DNA from: a virus
DNA length: 26,325 bases
IMG/VR virus record: IMGVR_UViG_3300025099_000117
Coordinates: 1 to 26,325 of that record
Reading direction: 5' to 3' (one strand)
How positions within the stretch are numbered: position 1 is the first letter of the stretch; every line of letters begins with the position of its first letter. The translations under genes and the position numbers were made by a program. Below are positions 1 to 8,208 of the stretch, in pieces. Below the pieces are notes generated by a model, which was not told the origin of the DNA, searched no databases, and saw only the letters and a list, made by a program, of their open reading frames with translations.

Positions 1-682
1 CCTGATGACTATGAGGATCAATAAGTTCCCAGCTGTCATCAAAGTCAAGTTCTTTTGTTGCTCTATAGATTATTTCCATAAATGCATCTGGAATAACTAC
101 TCCATGATGTAAGTTTGTACACTTACGGTTAATATCGCCACCAGTTGGTTTTCTTATATCTAAGAACTCCTCTATCTCTGGGTGACTCATATGTAAGTAA
201 GAAGCATAACTTCCTCTACGAGTTACTCCCTGTGAAAAAGCAAGCATTTCTGCATCTACTACTTTCATAAAAGGTATAACTCCTGTACTCTCAGAGCCTT
301 TTGATGTTTTTGTTCCTTGTGCTCGAATAGAACTCCAAGAACCTCCTATACCACCACCAAAAGAAGATAAGTAAGCATTCTCTGTGTAATGCTCTGTTAT
401 ACCTTCTCTGCTGTCATCTACATAGTTTAAAAAACAACTAATAGGTAGACCTCTTTGTGTACCGCCGTTTGATAATAATGGTGTGGCAAACATAAACCAC
501 TGCTTACTAACATAGTCATACAATCTTTGTGCATGAGCTTCGTCATCAGCAAAAGCTATTGCAGCGCGTGCAAATGCTTCTTGTGGTGATTTTTCATCAC
601 CTACCATATATCTTTCTTCTAAAGTTCTCAAACTGAACTCGTCTAGTAAGTTATCCTTACTATAATCAATTTCTATCTTCAT
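1..682 (-). CDS. nrdA: Ribonucleotide reductase class I large subunit, partial (N-terminal part)
   Basis: This is the catalytic alpha chain of aerobic ribonucleotide reductase, which makes dNDPs from NDPs. The frame runs open from an ATG at 682 to the window edge, so only the first 227 residues are present. Recognisable blocks are the ATPLLSNGGT segment near residues 67-75, the ISCFLNYVDDS segment holding the first redox cysteine (C83), the glycine-rich SSFGGGIGGSW segment, and a RRGSYASYLHMSHPEIEEFL block at 155-174. The chain starts directly before these blocks, so there is no room for the N-terminal ATP-cone seen in many NrdA proteins; dATP inhibition through that cone would be missing. 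An AAGGA ribosome site lies 8 nt before the ATG. The start overlaps the end of the flap nuclease gene by 17 bases. Glutaredoxin at 22137-22397 could be its reductant. Confidence 0.93.
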   Translation of the reverse strand, partial: MKIEIDYSKDNLLDEFSLRTLEERYMVGDEKSPQEAFARAAIAFADDEAHAQRLYDYVSKQWFMFATPLLSNGGTQRGLPISCFLNYVDDSREGITEHYTENAYLSSFGGGIGGSWSSIRAQGTKTSKGSESTGVIPFMKVVDAEMLAFSQGVTRRGSYASYLHMSHPEIEEFLDIRKPTGGDINRKCTNLHHGVVIPDAFMEIIYRATKELDFDDSWELIDPHSHQ

Positions 683-1529
683 TCAAATATTCCTTTATCT
701 GTGAGGATAAATCCTCTAAATTCATGTCTGCTTCGATTAGTGCCTGTTCTGAATAACTCTCCAAATCCATGAGTTCAGCATTAAGTAATAATCTGTCTGC
801 GTTTTCGTTTAGAGACTGTATGAATTTATACTTGCTATCTATTGGACAGGCATTGTATATATCAAATAAGTCTCCATACTGTTCTATAAGAGATACTGCT
901 CTCTTAGGGCCGATACCTGCGATACCAGGAACATTATCTCCTGTATCACCAGCTAGACATTTGAGCGTTAGATATTTATCTGGCTCTACATCATAGTGGT
1001 CTTCCCAATTATCTAAAGTTATCTCCTTTCTAGTTACTGTACTAAAGCGAGATACATCATTTTGTATAAGTAAATCCCAGTCTCTATCTGACGATATCAA
1101 CCAAATCTCTCCTATACCAAATTCTTCTTTCTTTCCGACTATCCATGCGGCTAAATCATCAGCCTCTAGTCCTTTTTGTTTTATTGTTAAATGTCCTTTC
1201 TTTTTTAATTGTGAAAAGGCATTGGAAAATTCCCCCATAAACTGGGCGAACTCTGCTTTTTCTTGTTCAGTTTGCTCTGCATACTTATCCTTCCGATTCA
1301 TTTTGTAATCGGGATAGATATTTTTCCTATAGGTACTTCCACCATCAGCCAGCACTATAATGTTTCCACAGTTATAGGACTTTGCTAAACTTTCAACGGT
1401 TCTTACATAGTCATATTTGTACTCGAGTTGTTTAGAGTGCTTCCACCTAAATGCAACATTTAGTCCATCAACTATTAATAAGTTCCCATTCTGAATCTGG
1501 TTCCCAAGGCTTGAGAAGGTTATCGCCAT
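666..1529 (-). CDS. 5'-3' exonuclease / flap endonuclease (T5 D15-like)
   Basis: This is a FEN-family structure-specific nuclease, expected to remove RNA primers and 5' flaps on the lagging strand. The metal-binding acidic residues of the family are visible: D21 in IVDGLNVAF, D62 in LADGG, the EADD cluster at 122-125, SSDRDWD at 146-152, and GDTGDNVPG at 194-202, followed by the helix-3-turn-helix region (GIAGIGPKRA). The 287-residue length matches phage flap nucleases. The DNA polymerase in this window has no 5' nuclease domain of its own, so this gene supplies it. The only in-frame ATG before the catalytic core is at 1529, which makes the gene overlap the preceding nuclease gene by 62 bases; that overlap is long but the alternative starts are poor. 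Confidence 0.93.
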   Translation of the reverse strand: MAITFSSLGNQIQNGNLLIVDGLNVAFRWKHSKQLEYKYDYVRTVESLAKSYNCGNIIVLADGGSTYRKNIYPDYKMNRKDKYAEQTEQEKAEFAQFMGEFSNAFSQLKKKGHLTIKQKGLEADDLAAWIVGKKEEFGIGEIWLISSDRDWDLLIQNDVSRFSTVTRKEITLDNWEDHYDVEPDKYLTLKCLAGDTGDNVPGIAGIGPKRAVSLIEQYGDLFDIYNACPIDSKYKFIQSLNENADRLLLNAELMDLESYSEQALIEADMNLEDLSSQIKEYLNEDRN

Positions 1530-1959
1530 TTGTAAACTCCAAGTCTTCTTTATCTAGCCACTTTTCTGCATCCATTATATATGCACCGAGCCAGTTTATG
1601 TGCATATATCTTGTTTCTTTTGAAGGTTTGCGTGTCGTTATTACAAACCAATTAAAGTAATTTTGTTTCATAAATATGAGAGGTTCTTGTTCCATATCCT
1701 GTGCTTGTTTTATGGCTTTGTTCCACCATACTACAACATTATTACTTTTCTGTGTAAATATTTTATGTGAGAAACCCATATCTCTATAGTGTTTTACTTC
1801 TATGAGAAATAGATTATGTTTGTTTTCAACATACAAATCACCTTTTATTTTACCACTACCACTACCGGGCACTTGAACAAAATCAAGTGCTGTGTGTCTC
1901 TTGAGCATTGCTGCTACTTCTTTCTCTGCTTTTGTTCCTTTTTGTCTTGCGTTTACCAT
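1468..1959 (-). CDS. PD-(D/E)XK nuclease, Holliday-junction-resolvase-like
   Basis: This is a small nuclease with the restriction-endonuclease fold, similar in motif order to archaeal Hjc/VRR-type resolvases. It reads KGTKAEKEVAAML (E12), then a glycine-rich VPGSGSGKIKGD (D41), then LIEVKHY (E54, K56), which is the expected E...GD...ExK series. Its place between SbcC and the flap nuclease suggests processing of recombination or replication intermediates. I chose the ATG at 1959 because AAAAGGA lies just upstream. The frame is open to an earlier ATG at 1998, but that start would run through a perfect GC-rich hairpin and has no ribosome site. The precise substrate cannot be told from sequence. 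Confidence 0.75.
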   Translation of the reverse strand: MVNARQKGTKAEKEVAAMLKRHTALDFVQVPGSGSGKIKGDLYVENKHNLFLIEVKHYRDMGFSHKIFTQKSNNVVVWWNKAIKQAQDMEQEPLIFMKQNYFNWFVITTRKPSKETRYMHINWLGAYIMDAEKWLDKEDLEFTNGDNLLKPWEPDSEWELINS

Positions 1960-1976
1960 GTTTCCTTTTAGTACAA

Positions 1977-1995
1977 TGGGGACAAACTGTCCCCA
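1977..1995 (-). promoter_or_regulatory. GC-rich hairpin in the 5' region of the resolvase-like gene
   Basis: Read on the minus strand, TGGGGACA and TGTCCCCA form a perfect 8-bp stem around a 3-nt loop (GTT). It stands out in an AT-rich, tightly packed genome and lies in the 93-nt gap between sbcC and the resolvase-like gene, about 17 nt before the chosen start. No T-run follows, so it does not look like a rho-independent terminator. It may be an mRNA processing or stabilising hairpin, or a protein-binding site; the role is inferred. Confidence 0.5.
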
Positions 1996-2052
1996 CATGA
2001 ATGTATATTGTATACTCTAGTGTTGGGCACTCATGAATTATGAATGTTTCCA

Positions 2053-3840
2053 CTACTCAAGTCTGCTTATATTGTCCTCTTTTATGACTTCTATTTTATT
2101 TAGAAGTGGGTGAGTCCAGCCGTGAGAAACAATGTATGTATTCAAAGTTTCTGCAAGTAGTATTTCTACTAGTTTTTCTCTGCCTTGATCGTCTAGAACT
2201 GCAATAACTTCGTCAAGAAACAAAGTATTTATTTGAGAGCTAGAAATACTACTCATGAGCTTGCGTATAGCAAGTAGAGTAGCAGTGTTCACTCTTGCAA
2301 GTTCACCACTCGATAAGGCTAGAATATCTACTACATTTGAATTATCTGTAATCTCTACATTTAACTTGTCATTTGTTACTACAAACTCCAAGCTGAATCG
2401 ACCATCAGACAATTCTGCCAGATATTCATTTGTTAGTTGTTCTAAATCTTTTACTAGATTTTCAATCTTATAAGCAAGTAGACCATTAGTACTAAAAGCT
2501 TTCTTAAGTATTTCTAGATGGGCAGCGGTTTCTTCAACCTTGCCCAAAGCCGCGACAATCTCTTCCAATTCCAACTCAAAACTTTCTGTCTGTTCTTGAA
2601 TTATATCAAGTCTTGTGTTGTGTCGCTCCGCGACCATATTGTCAGCCGCAATTTTTTCAATGTCTCGTTTAACTTGCGTTATACGGGAAGAAATCTCGTC
2701 AATTTTGGAAGATATCTCATCACCGTCTAAAATTTGAGAAGGTAGAGAAGTGTCCAAATCACGAATGTAGTCTTCGTACTGCTGTTGTTGATTTCGTGCA
2801 ATTATCACATTCTTATTATGCTCATTTGCTTTCTCAAGTTGTTCTCTTAGCACTACTTGATGATTATGTGCATTTGTTCGTGCGTTTACATAATCTGTCC
2901 AAAGTTCTTGAAGTTTATCGCCATCTATCTCCTGCTCACAAGTTGGACATACATCTTCCTCAAGTTCGTCAATCTTGTCCATGTGTGCTTGGGCTTCAGC
3001 CTGTTTGGAACTATAGGTTCCAATTTGCTGCAATATTAGCGTCGTAGGAATCTCCTCCCCGACATCCTGAGGTCTGTGTTCAAGTGTTTTTAGATTCTCT
3101 TTTACAAAATTATTATCTATAATTTTTTTATTTGTTTCAGAGATTTTTTCAAAATCGTTTCGTAATGAACTTAATTCTGTTTCGTCATTTTCTGAGATTT
3201 TTGGCAGATTTAATATTGGAAGTATATTGATACTCTCTAATTTATTTTCTTCTAACCATTTTACTATTGTATCACACTTGCTGTTAAGGCCATTGATTTC
3301 GAGTGTTAACTCTCGAGAAGCCTCTTTGAATATTTCAAAGAACTCTACATATTCTTCTAGCTTTAAAAGATCAATGAGAAACTTTTTCCTATTTGTATCT
3401 GTCGCAGTTAGAAACTGTAGTGATGTGTTCGTATTCTGATACACAAGTTGGGTAAATGTTTTGAAATCTAACCCAAGTAGATTTTGTACTGTGTTGTATG
3501 TATTCGTTGCAGTATGACTTGATATATCTTCTCCAGCTTTATAAAGTTTACACTTAATAGAGGCTTTTCGAGTTACATCAATTTCATACTCAATGTCATC
3601 AACTTCAAATTTAAGATTAATCCAATACCCGTCTTTGATAAAACGGTTTTGAATCTCTTGCTTTTTTATTCCTTTACTGTTTTTATTAAAGAGTACTTCT
3701 TCAATAATAAGTGGTATGGATGACTTACCCATACCATTTGTCCCAACAAGTTGGGTAAGATTACTGTCATTAAGATCAAGAATATTTCCTTTGCCATAAC
3801 TAAAACAGTTATCCCATTGTAGAGTTTTTAGAATAATCAT
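2053..3840 (-). CDS. sbcC: SbcC/Rad50-type ATPase (T4 gp46-like)
   Basis: This is the SMC-like ATPase subunit of the SbcCD (gp46/gp47, Rad50/Mre11) complex, which opens and resects DNA ends for recombination. The N-terminal Walker A GTNGMGKS is at 33-40. Long coiled-coil arms flank a zinc hook, CPTC at 298-301. The C-terminal half has the ABC signature LSSGELAR at 509-516, Walker B NTLFLDEV at 538-545 and the D-loop LDD near 549. At 595 residues it has short arms compared with bacterial SbcC, as usual for phage versions. It starts 32 bases inside the sbcD gene, with a GGGAG ribosome site 7 nt ahead of the ATG, so the two subunits are translationally linked. Confidence 0.94.
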   Translation of the reverse strand: MIILKTLQWDNCFSYGKGNILDLNDSNLTQLVGTNGMGKSSIPLIIEEVLFNKNSKGIKKQEIQNRFIKDGYWINLKFEVDDIEYEIDVTRKASIKCKLYKAGEDISSHTATNTYNTVQNLLGLDFKTFTQLVYQNTNTSLQFLTATDTNRKKFLIDLLKLEEYVEFFEIFKEASRELTLEINGLNSKCDTIVKWLEENKLESINILPILNLPKISENDETELSSLRNDFEKISETNKKIIDNNFVKENLKTLEHRPQDVGEEIPTTLILQQIGTYSSKQAEAQAHMDKIDELEEDVCPTCEQEIDGDKLQELWTDYVNARTNAHNHQVVLREQLEKANEHNKNVIIARNQQQQYEDYIRDLDTSLPSQILDGDEISSKIDEISSRITQVKRDIEKIAADNMVAERHNTRLDIIQEQTESFELELEEIVAALGKVEETAAHLEILKKAFSTNGLLAYKIENLVKDLEQLTNEYLAELSDGRFSLEFVVTNDKLNVEITDNSNVVDILALSSGELARVNTATLLAIRKLMSSISSSQINTLFLDEVIAVLDDQGREKLVEILLAETLNTYIVSHGWTHPLLNKIEVIKEDNISRLE

Positions 3841-4771
3841 TAAATACTCCCATTATATTCTGTATTTTATCGTCTGTTAAATTAAGTATAGCACTCAAAT
3901 ACTCAACCAATTCTTCATCCATTGTCATCTCTTTGAGATTTAATGTAGCTTCGCTATTTCGTTTTATTACTTTCTTATCGAGTAACTCAGAGTTCTTCAC
4001 TGTTGCAAGGTCTGCCACATCACCTTCAATTTCATAAATTGTATGATGAAAGTCTGTGGGAATCATCTCGGAAGGGTCTGTTACGGTTTGTCGTAACAGT
4101 TGGGGAAGGTCAAACTTATGCCAAGTCCATGGCGGTAAGTGTTTATCTCTGTGTTCGTCAATCATTAAGTACCCTGTCTCGACTGTAGTTCTATGAAAAG
4201 AAGTAGTCATTGGTGAGCCAGGATAAACTATGTTTAGTTGTGTATTTGTGTGGCTATGTAAGTCTCCTGCATAAACTACAGGAAACGCGCTAAACCTATC
4301 GAGATCAACCTCAGGTGTTACATGTGGTGGTATTTCACCACGCACATGAGTATACAGAGGTTTATCTGGGTTACAAGCCTCTATGCCGCCCTTCTTGTGA
4401 AGGTCAACATAGGGCAGTATTGTACCCCATTCGTACTCTGTAGTCTCGTCAATTATTTCAACGAGAGGGTTAACATCTTGGGTTGCTCTCTTAAGATTTG
4501 AAAAGAAAGTCTTGTATTTCTTTGTAGCTTCATGGTTACCATCATAAATGATAGTAGGTTTCTTTACACCTCTGACAAAGTCAAAGTATAGCGTAAGTTC
4601 ATCCATTGAAGGTACTCTGTCAAACAAGTCTCCTCCTATAACATGCATATCAGCTTGAAGTTCTAGTTCATAGATTTTCTCAAAGAACATTTCAAACCGT
4701 GCACACGCCCAGGGAAGTGGCACATTCTTTTGCCCTAGCTTAATATGCCAGTCTGCCGTAAATAAGATCAT
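3809..4771 (-). CDS. sbcD: SbcD/Mre11-type nuclease (T4 gp47-like)
   Basis: This is the metallophosphoesterase nuclease subunit that partners the adjacent SbcC. The metal-site motifs are in order: TADWHI (D7, H9), GGDLFDR (D48), YDGNHE (N79, H80), H142 in THVRGE, and YAGDLHSHT (H172, H174), followed by YPGSP. The phosphoesterase core fills roughly residues 1-200, and the remaining 120 residues would hold the capping and SbcC-binding parts. Length (320) is typical of phage gp47. Its ATG overlaps the peroxiredoxin stop by 4 bases (ATGA), so it is probably read by ribosomes that have just finished that gene. Confidence 0.93.
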   Translation of the reverse strand: MILFTADWHIKLGQKNVPLPWACARFEMFFEKIYELELQADMHVIGGDLFDRVPSMDELTLYFDFVRGVKKPTIIYDGNHEATKKYKTFFSNLKRATQDVNPLVEIIDETTEYEWGTILPYVDLHKKGGIEACNPDKPLYTHVRGEIPPHVTPEVDLDRFSAFPVVYAGDLHSHTNTQLNIVYPGSPMTTSFHRTTVETGYLMIDEHRDKHLPPWTWHKFDLPQLLRQTVTDPSEMIPTDFHHTIYEIEGDVADLATVKNSELLDKKVIKRNSEATLNLKEMTMDEELVEYLSAILNLTDDKIQNIMGVFNDYSKNSTMG

Positions 4772-5271
4772 CCTACGAATTTATCTCCCGGCTGCCATTC
4801 GCATCCTGTGAGACCACCAGCCTGTAAGGCTTGTAGTGTTCGTAAAGTTTCACTTGCATTTCTTCCTGTATCTAATGCATTTACTGATACATGTTGTATA
4901 ACTCCTTCGGGATCAATTATAAAAGTTGCTCTATAGTGTACTCCATTATCTTCATCAACTATTCCTAGTTTACGACCTAGAGTAAGTCCAGAGTCTGCAC
5001 ATAGTATATGTCCTATGTGACCTAGTTCTGAATTTGATTCTTTCCATGCAAGTTTGCAGAATTCATTATCTCCACTCACGCCAATAGTATCAGCATGATC
5101 GATAAGTTTATCCATATCTACAATCTCTGTCGGACATATAAAAGTAAAATCTTTTGGATAAAAGTACATTACTGTCCATTCATTCAACAGTAAGTCTACA
5201 TCAACGATAGTGTTAGTATCGTTGACTCCGTGCATGTTAAATTTTGGAAATTTATCTCCTACTGTAAGCAT
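4768..5271 (-). CDS. 2-Cys peroxiredoxin (AhpC/TSA family)
   Basis: This is a thiol peroxidase that reduces H2O2 or organic peroxides. The active site reads YPKDFTFICPTE, with peroxidatic C46, T43 and P47, and R114 in HYRATFIID as the conserved arginine. A C-terminal C157 in LTGCEWQPGD is in the position of a resolving cysteine, so a typical 2-Cys mechanism is likely. At 167 residues it is a little shorter than bacterial AhpC. The ribosome site AGGAGG, 5 nt before the ATG, is the best in the window, which points to high expression. It sits between the ssDNA-binding protein and sbcD in one operon, an unusual place for an antioxidant enzyme. The reductant is unknown; no thioredoxin was seen, but a glutaredoxin is encoded elsewhere in the window. 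Confidence 0.93.
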   Translation of the reverse strand: MLTVGDKFPKFNMHGVNDTNTIVDVDLLLNEWTVMYFYPKDFTFICPTEIVDMDKLIDHADTIGVSGDNEFCKLAWKESNSELGHIGHILCADSGLTLGRKLGIVDEDNGVHYRATFIIDPEGVIQHVSVNALDTGRNASETLRTLQALQAGGLTGCEWQPGDKFVG

Positions 5272-5280
5272 AATAACCTC

Positions 5281-5913
5281 CTAAGAAATGTTAAATTCAT
5301 CTGACACTTCGTCAGGTGTTTCTGTACCAGAAGGTGTGGTAACTCTCTGTAAAAGCTCTAATTGAGCATCTGCTGTAGGTCTAGGTAATACATCATCCAT
5401 AGATTTGAGTTCAGCAATAGCTGCTGTCTCTTCTTCGGTTAATGGCCTTGGTTTACATTTAAGAGCTTGTAGTCTGTACTCAACATTAAATGCCATAGGT
5501 CCAGTTTTAACTCTTTGGAAACATATATCCCAGCCTGTTTCAGGATCAGTAGGGTCACCTAAGTCTTCAGCAGCAACCATAATTTGCTCCCAAAGTTTTT
5601 TCTTTAGATTTACTACTTTCACTGTGCCGTCAGTTGAGTCGATGCATTGGAGTGCATACGCCCAACCACATTTTAGATCAGGAAAGAAATCTCTTACATG
5701 ATCTTTGTCCAAGTTATTAAATGTCTCTGTCTCTCTGTCGAAAGCCAAGCACTCCATAGGAATGTTCTTAGCGTTCTCGCCTTTGATCCAGTATACATAT
5801 CTTGGTAATATATCTCCCACTAGACGGAATTTGTTATCTCCCTCTGTGTATTGATATTGGTTGATTTTAGTTTTTTGGGCTTCCCCTTTGACTTGATTAA
5901 ATTTTATAGCCAT
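5281..5913 (-). CDS. Single-stranded DNA-binding protein (phage gp32-like)
   Basis: This is the probable replication ssDNA-binding protein. The N-terminal two-thirds contains a FRLVGDILPRYVYWIKGENAKN segment (about 29-50) of a kind I recognise from marine-phage ssDNA-binding proteins, with C55 and C82 possibly part of a structural site. The end is acidic and low in complexity (TPDEVSDEFN), like the protein-interaction tails of gp32 and bacterial SSB. The 210-residue length is short for T4 gp32 (301). Its start codon directly abuts the stop of the upstream gene, and a peroxiredoxin gene follows after 9 bases. Family assignment is from pattern memory, not a search. Confidence 0.72.
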   Translation of the reverse strand: MAIKFNQVKGEAQKTKINQYQYTEGDNKFRLVGDILPRYVYWIKGENAKNIPMECLAFDRETETFNNLDKDHVRDFFPDLKCGWAYALQCIDSTDGTVKVVNLKKKLWEQIMVAAEDLGDPTDPETGWDICFQRVKTGPMAFNVEYRLQALKCKPRPLTEEETAAIAELKSMDDVLPRPTADAQLELLQRVTTPSGTETPDEVSDEFNIS

Positions 5914-6297
5914 TTATTTTCTCCATGTTGCGTTATCTTCAAACTTAAAATATATTCTTTCATTTTTTATTTGAAGAAGTCTGTTGTTATTAATTATCTC
6001 CTCCATTATAGGCAGGTGTATTAACTGTAAAGTTGTATCACCAGTTGCTTTGTAATGGTGGTAATTGCGATAGGAAGCTATAGTTAAGTAAACTGAAGCT
6101 TCCAAGTTACTGTAGTTGCGTCTTTCGACTAATAGCTGTCTTGGGTTTACCAAAAAGCTATCCCCATAGAAACTTTTGCCGTAGTATTTGTAGGTTGGAT
6201 CCTTATAACTAGATGGCATAGGTTTATGGGTTAAAATATGTACTATAGTCATAATTGATGCGGGGTCGCCTTCGGTCACGCTCATTATTTTGTTCAT
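5914..6297 (-). CDS. Hypothetical protein, first gene of the SSB-SbcCD operon
   Basis: I do not recognise this protein. It is about 127 residues, rich in tyrosine, with an ordinary soluble composition. It is the first gene after the promoter at 6316-6344. The frame opens with ATGs at 6312, 6297 and 6285. The ATG at 6312 begins only 3 nt after the -10 box, which is too close to be inside the transcript, so I give 6297, which would have a leader of about 12 nt and no clear Shine-Dalgarno site. Being first in an operon with ssDNA-binding and end-processing proteins suggests a replication or recombination role, but nothing in the sequence proves it. Confidence 0.6.
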   Translation of the reverse strand: MNKIMSVTEGDPASIMTIVHILTHKPMPSSYKDPTYKYYGKSFYGDSFLVNPRQLLVERRNYSNLEASVYLTIASYRNYHHYKATGDTTLQLIHLPIMEEIINNNRLLQIKNERIYFKFEDNATWRK

Positions 6298-6315
6298 ATC
6301 ATATTTTATCATTAT

Positions 6316-6344
6316 ATTATATCAAAATTTTATGCTCTTGTCAA
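6316..6344 (-). promoter_or_regulatory. Sigma-70-type promoter for the SSB-SbcCD-NrdA operon
   Basis: On the minus strand a perfect TTGACA (6344-6339) and TATAAT (6321-6316) are separated by exactly 17 nt. The spacer carries the AAATTT block seen in sister promoters. The -10 box is followed by ATAATG, so the first ATG is 3 nt away and transcription should begin near 6309, inside the annotated frame. It lies in the 52-base gap between the SF2 helicase and the operon it drives. Confidence 0.85.
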
Positions 6345-6364
6345 GCATTATTTTTCTATGGTCT

Positions 6365-7645
6365 TTATAAGGTTGAAATTTCATATCCCTGCTTTATATA
6401 GTAGCCAGTCCTAGCCGTAGCTTGTCGAGCAGCTGTTTTACCAATTAGTTGTATATCCACTACTGTAGGCTGTTGTTTGTCTGGATAATCTCGGATTACC
6501 CTACCAATTAGCTGTGTAAGTAGTGGCTCGTTATTTACTGGAGTTCCAAGTATTAAGCAACTAAGAATATCTAAAGATATACCCTCAGAGAAAATACTCT
6601 GAGTTCCAAACAGTATGTCTTTGTCGTCAAATACTTGTTTCATTATGTCTGCTCTGTCTTCGTGTGCTATGTCTCCAGTCACACAAACTGCATTATCTCC
6701 TACTAAGTTGTAACAGCTTTTTAGGAAGTCAACTCGATCAGACACTACCAATACTTTATGACCTTTTGCTGCATACGATGCTGCTGTCATAGCAATAGAA
6801 TGTTGGTACTCTGGGTTGTATGCCAGTTCATTCACTCTATTAGCCCAAGGTATTGAGTTTCCATCCATAAACCGTATTGGAAGTTTTAGGATATCAATTT
6901 TTGGGACTATATAATTCTCTTTTGGTGGTTGAAAGATGTTATCTCCAAAGTAGTCTCTGAACACAACATGTTTACCATCTTTTCTTTGCAATGTACCCGA
7001 TAGACCAATCTTATATCTAGCACAAGATTTATCTATTATTCTAGCAAAAGTCGGACTACTTACATGATGCATTTCATCTAGTATAATAGTTCCAAACTCT
7101 TGTCTTATCTGCTCAATCTTTCGGTATAAACTTTGTACATTTCCGACTACGACTGGAGCATCAATATTAAATTTACCACTGCCAATAATGCCAGGTGTAA
7201 ATCCATATACTTTTTTACATTCTGTTTCCCATTGCTTTCTTAAAGTTAAAGTATGGGTTACTACTAATGTTTTCTGTCCTAGTTTCCCAGCTATTGCTAA
7301 AGCTGTAAATGTCTTTCCCCAACTCACCCAAGCGTTAATTATACTACTGTCTTCAATTTCGTCATATACAGACTGCTGTGAAGGTCGCAAAGTAAACTTG
7401 AATGTAGGAAACTCTACAGGTTTCAAGATTCGTTTGTCTTTGATTTCATGATCTTCTGGTATTAAATCCTCTCTACCCACAGGCATAGATACCATACCTT
7501 GTTTGATCATTGCCATATTCTTAATTATAAATGGCGGGTCTCCATACTTAAATGATGGGATAGCATAAGTTAACTCAGTATCAATTTTCTTTTGTGTGTG
7601 CGGAAGCACTTCCAAATAGATTCGATTGCTGAGTACTGCTTTCAT
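6365..7645 (-). CDS. Superfamily 2 DNA helicase (T5 D10 / UvsW-like)
   Basis: This is a DEAD/DEAH-type SF2 helicase, probably remodelling branched DNA during recombination-dependent replication. Motifs: TLRPSQQSV (Q-like region, 85-93), motif I WVSWGKT (106-112), TLVVTHTLTLRKQW (Ia region), DEMH (190-193), SGTLQRKDG (motif III, 216-224), and QLIGRVIRD (motif VI) near residue 385. Motif I is divergent: the usual GxGKT is SWGKT, with serine where the first glycine of the loop is expected. The length of 426 matches phage D10-like helicases. The start overlaps the oxygenase stop by 4 bases. It is the last gene of the operon that carries the polymerase and primase. Confidence 0.9.
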   Translation of the reverse strand: MKAVLSNRIYLEVLPHTQKKIDTELTYAIPSFKYGDPPFIIKNMAMIKQGMVSMPVGREDLIPEDHEIKDKRILKPVEFPTFKFTLRPSQQSVYDEIEDSSIINAWVSWGKTFTALAIAGKLGQKTLVVTHTLTLRKQWETECKKVYGFTPGIIGSGKFNIDAPVVVGNVQSLYRKIEQIRQEFGTIILDEMHHVSSPTFARIIDKSCARYKIGLSGTLQRKDGKHVVFRDYFGDNIFQPPKENYIVPKIDILKLPIRFMDGNSIPWANRVNELAYNPEYQHSIAMTAASYAAKGHKVLVVSDRVDFLKSCYNLVGDNAVCVTGDIAHEDRADIMKQVFDDKDILFGTQSIFSEGISLDILSCLILGTPVNNEPLLTQLIGRVIRDYPDKQQPTVVDIQLIGKTAARQATARTGYYIKQGYEISTL

Positions 7646-8208
7646 GTAAAGTCAGGACCATTGTACCACTGAACTAAAGAGTATCGCATTCCGCTAGTTA
7701 CAGGCGTTACTCTATGCATTAGGGCAGAAGGAAATACAACTACTGTACCTTTCTCCATAATTTCTTGGGTAGGTTGTAATTCCATATTACCCCAATAGTT
7801 TTTGAACTGTAGTTCTCCACCTTCATAATTTTTTGGATCAGATAGTTGCACAGTTACAGATAATTTTCTATATAAGTCTGAGTCTATATCACAGTCTCTG
7901 TGCCAATCGTAAAATGCCCCCTCATAGTAGTTTGCAAACTGTAATTGTTCTTTGCCAGTTACATTAAACTTCCATCCAGTTTCAATGTTAGCAGCACCTA
8001 CATAGTCTACAACTAATTTTTCTATCCAGCAATTTTCGGGAAAGAAAGATATAAGACCTTTTCTCATATTTTCATCTCGGCTATTATCTTTATTGATAGT
8101 AGCAGGGTTTGCTATTAGTTTTGTTCCTTCTTTTATTATAAGGTCACAAACATCATCTGACAAAGCGCGAGACCAATAATAGTATGGATTACGAATAACT
8201 GTTCTCAT
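7642..8208 (-). CDS. 2-oxoglutarate/Fe(II)-dependent oxygenase (PKHD / prolyl-hydroxylase type)
   Basis: This is a non-haem iron oxygenase using 2-oxoglutarate and O2. The jelly-roll signature is complete: YDWHRDCD gives H103 and D105, PSALMHRVTPV gives H165, and R175 in MRYSLVQW would bind 2-oxoglutarate. GGELQFKNYWG and GTVVVFPS are the family's characteristic strands. The closest general class is the PKHD-type hydroxylase family common in phages; the substrate is not known and cannot be read from the sequence. It overlaps both neighbours by 4 bases (ATGA), in an operon of replication enzymes, so a protein or nucleic-acid substrate in the replisome is possible but speculative. Confidence 0.9.
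   Translation of the reverse strand: MRTVIRNPYYYWSRALSDDVCDLIIKEGTKLIANPATINKDNSRDENMRKGLISFFPENCWIEKLVVDYVGAANIETGWKFNVTGKEQLQFANYYEGAFYDWHRDCDIDSDLYRKLSVTVQLSDPKNYEGGELQFKNYWGNMELQPTQEIMEKGTVVVFPSALMHRVTPVTSGMRYSLVQWYNGPDFT

Noticed and set aside
1960-1998. Upstream ATG giving a 176-residue resolvase-like protein
   Set aside because: It would translate through the GC-rich hairpin and lacks a ribosome site, whereas ATG 1959 has AAAAGGA.
1996-2052. Possible promoter (TATACA with a weak -35) before the resolvase-like gene
   Set aside because: The -35 matches the consensus in only three positions and none of the sister-promoter features are present.
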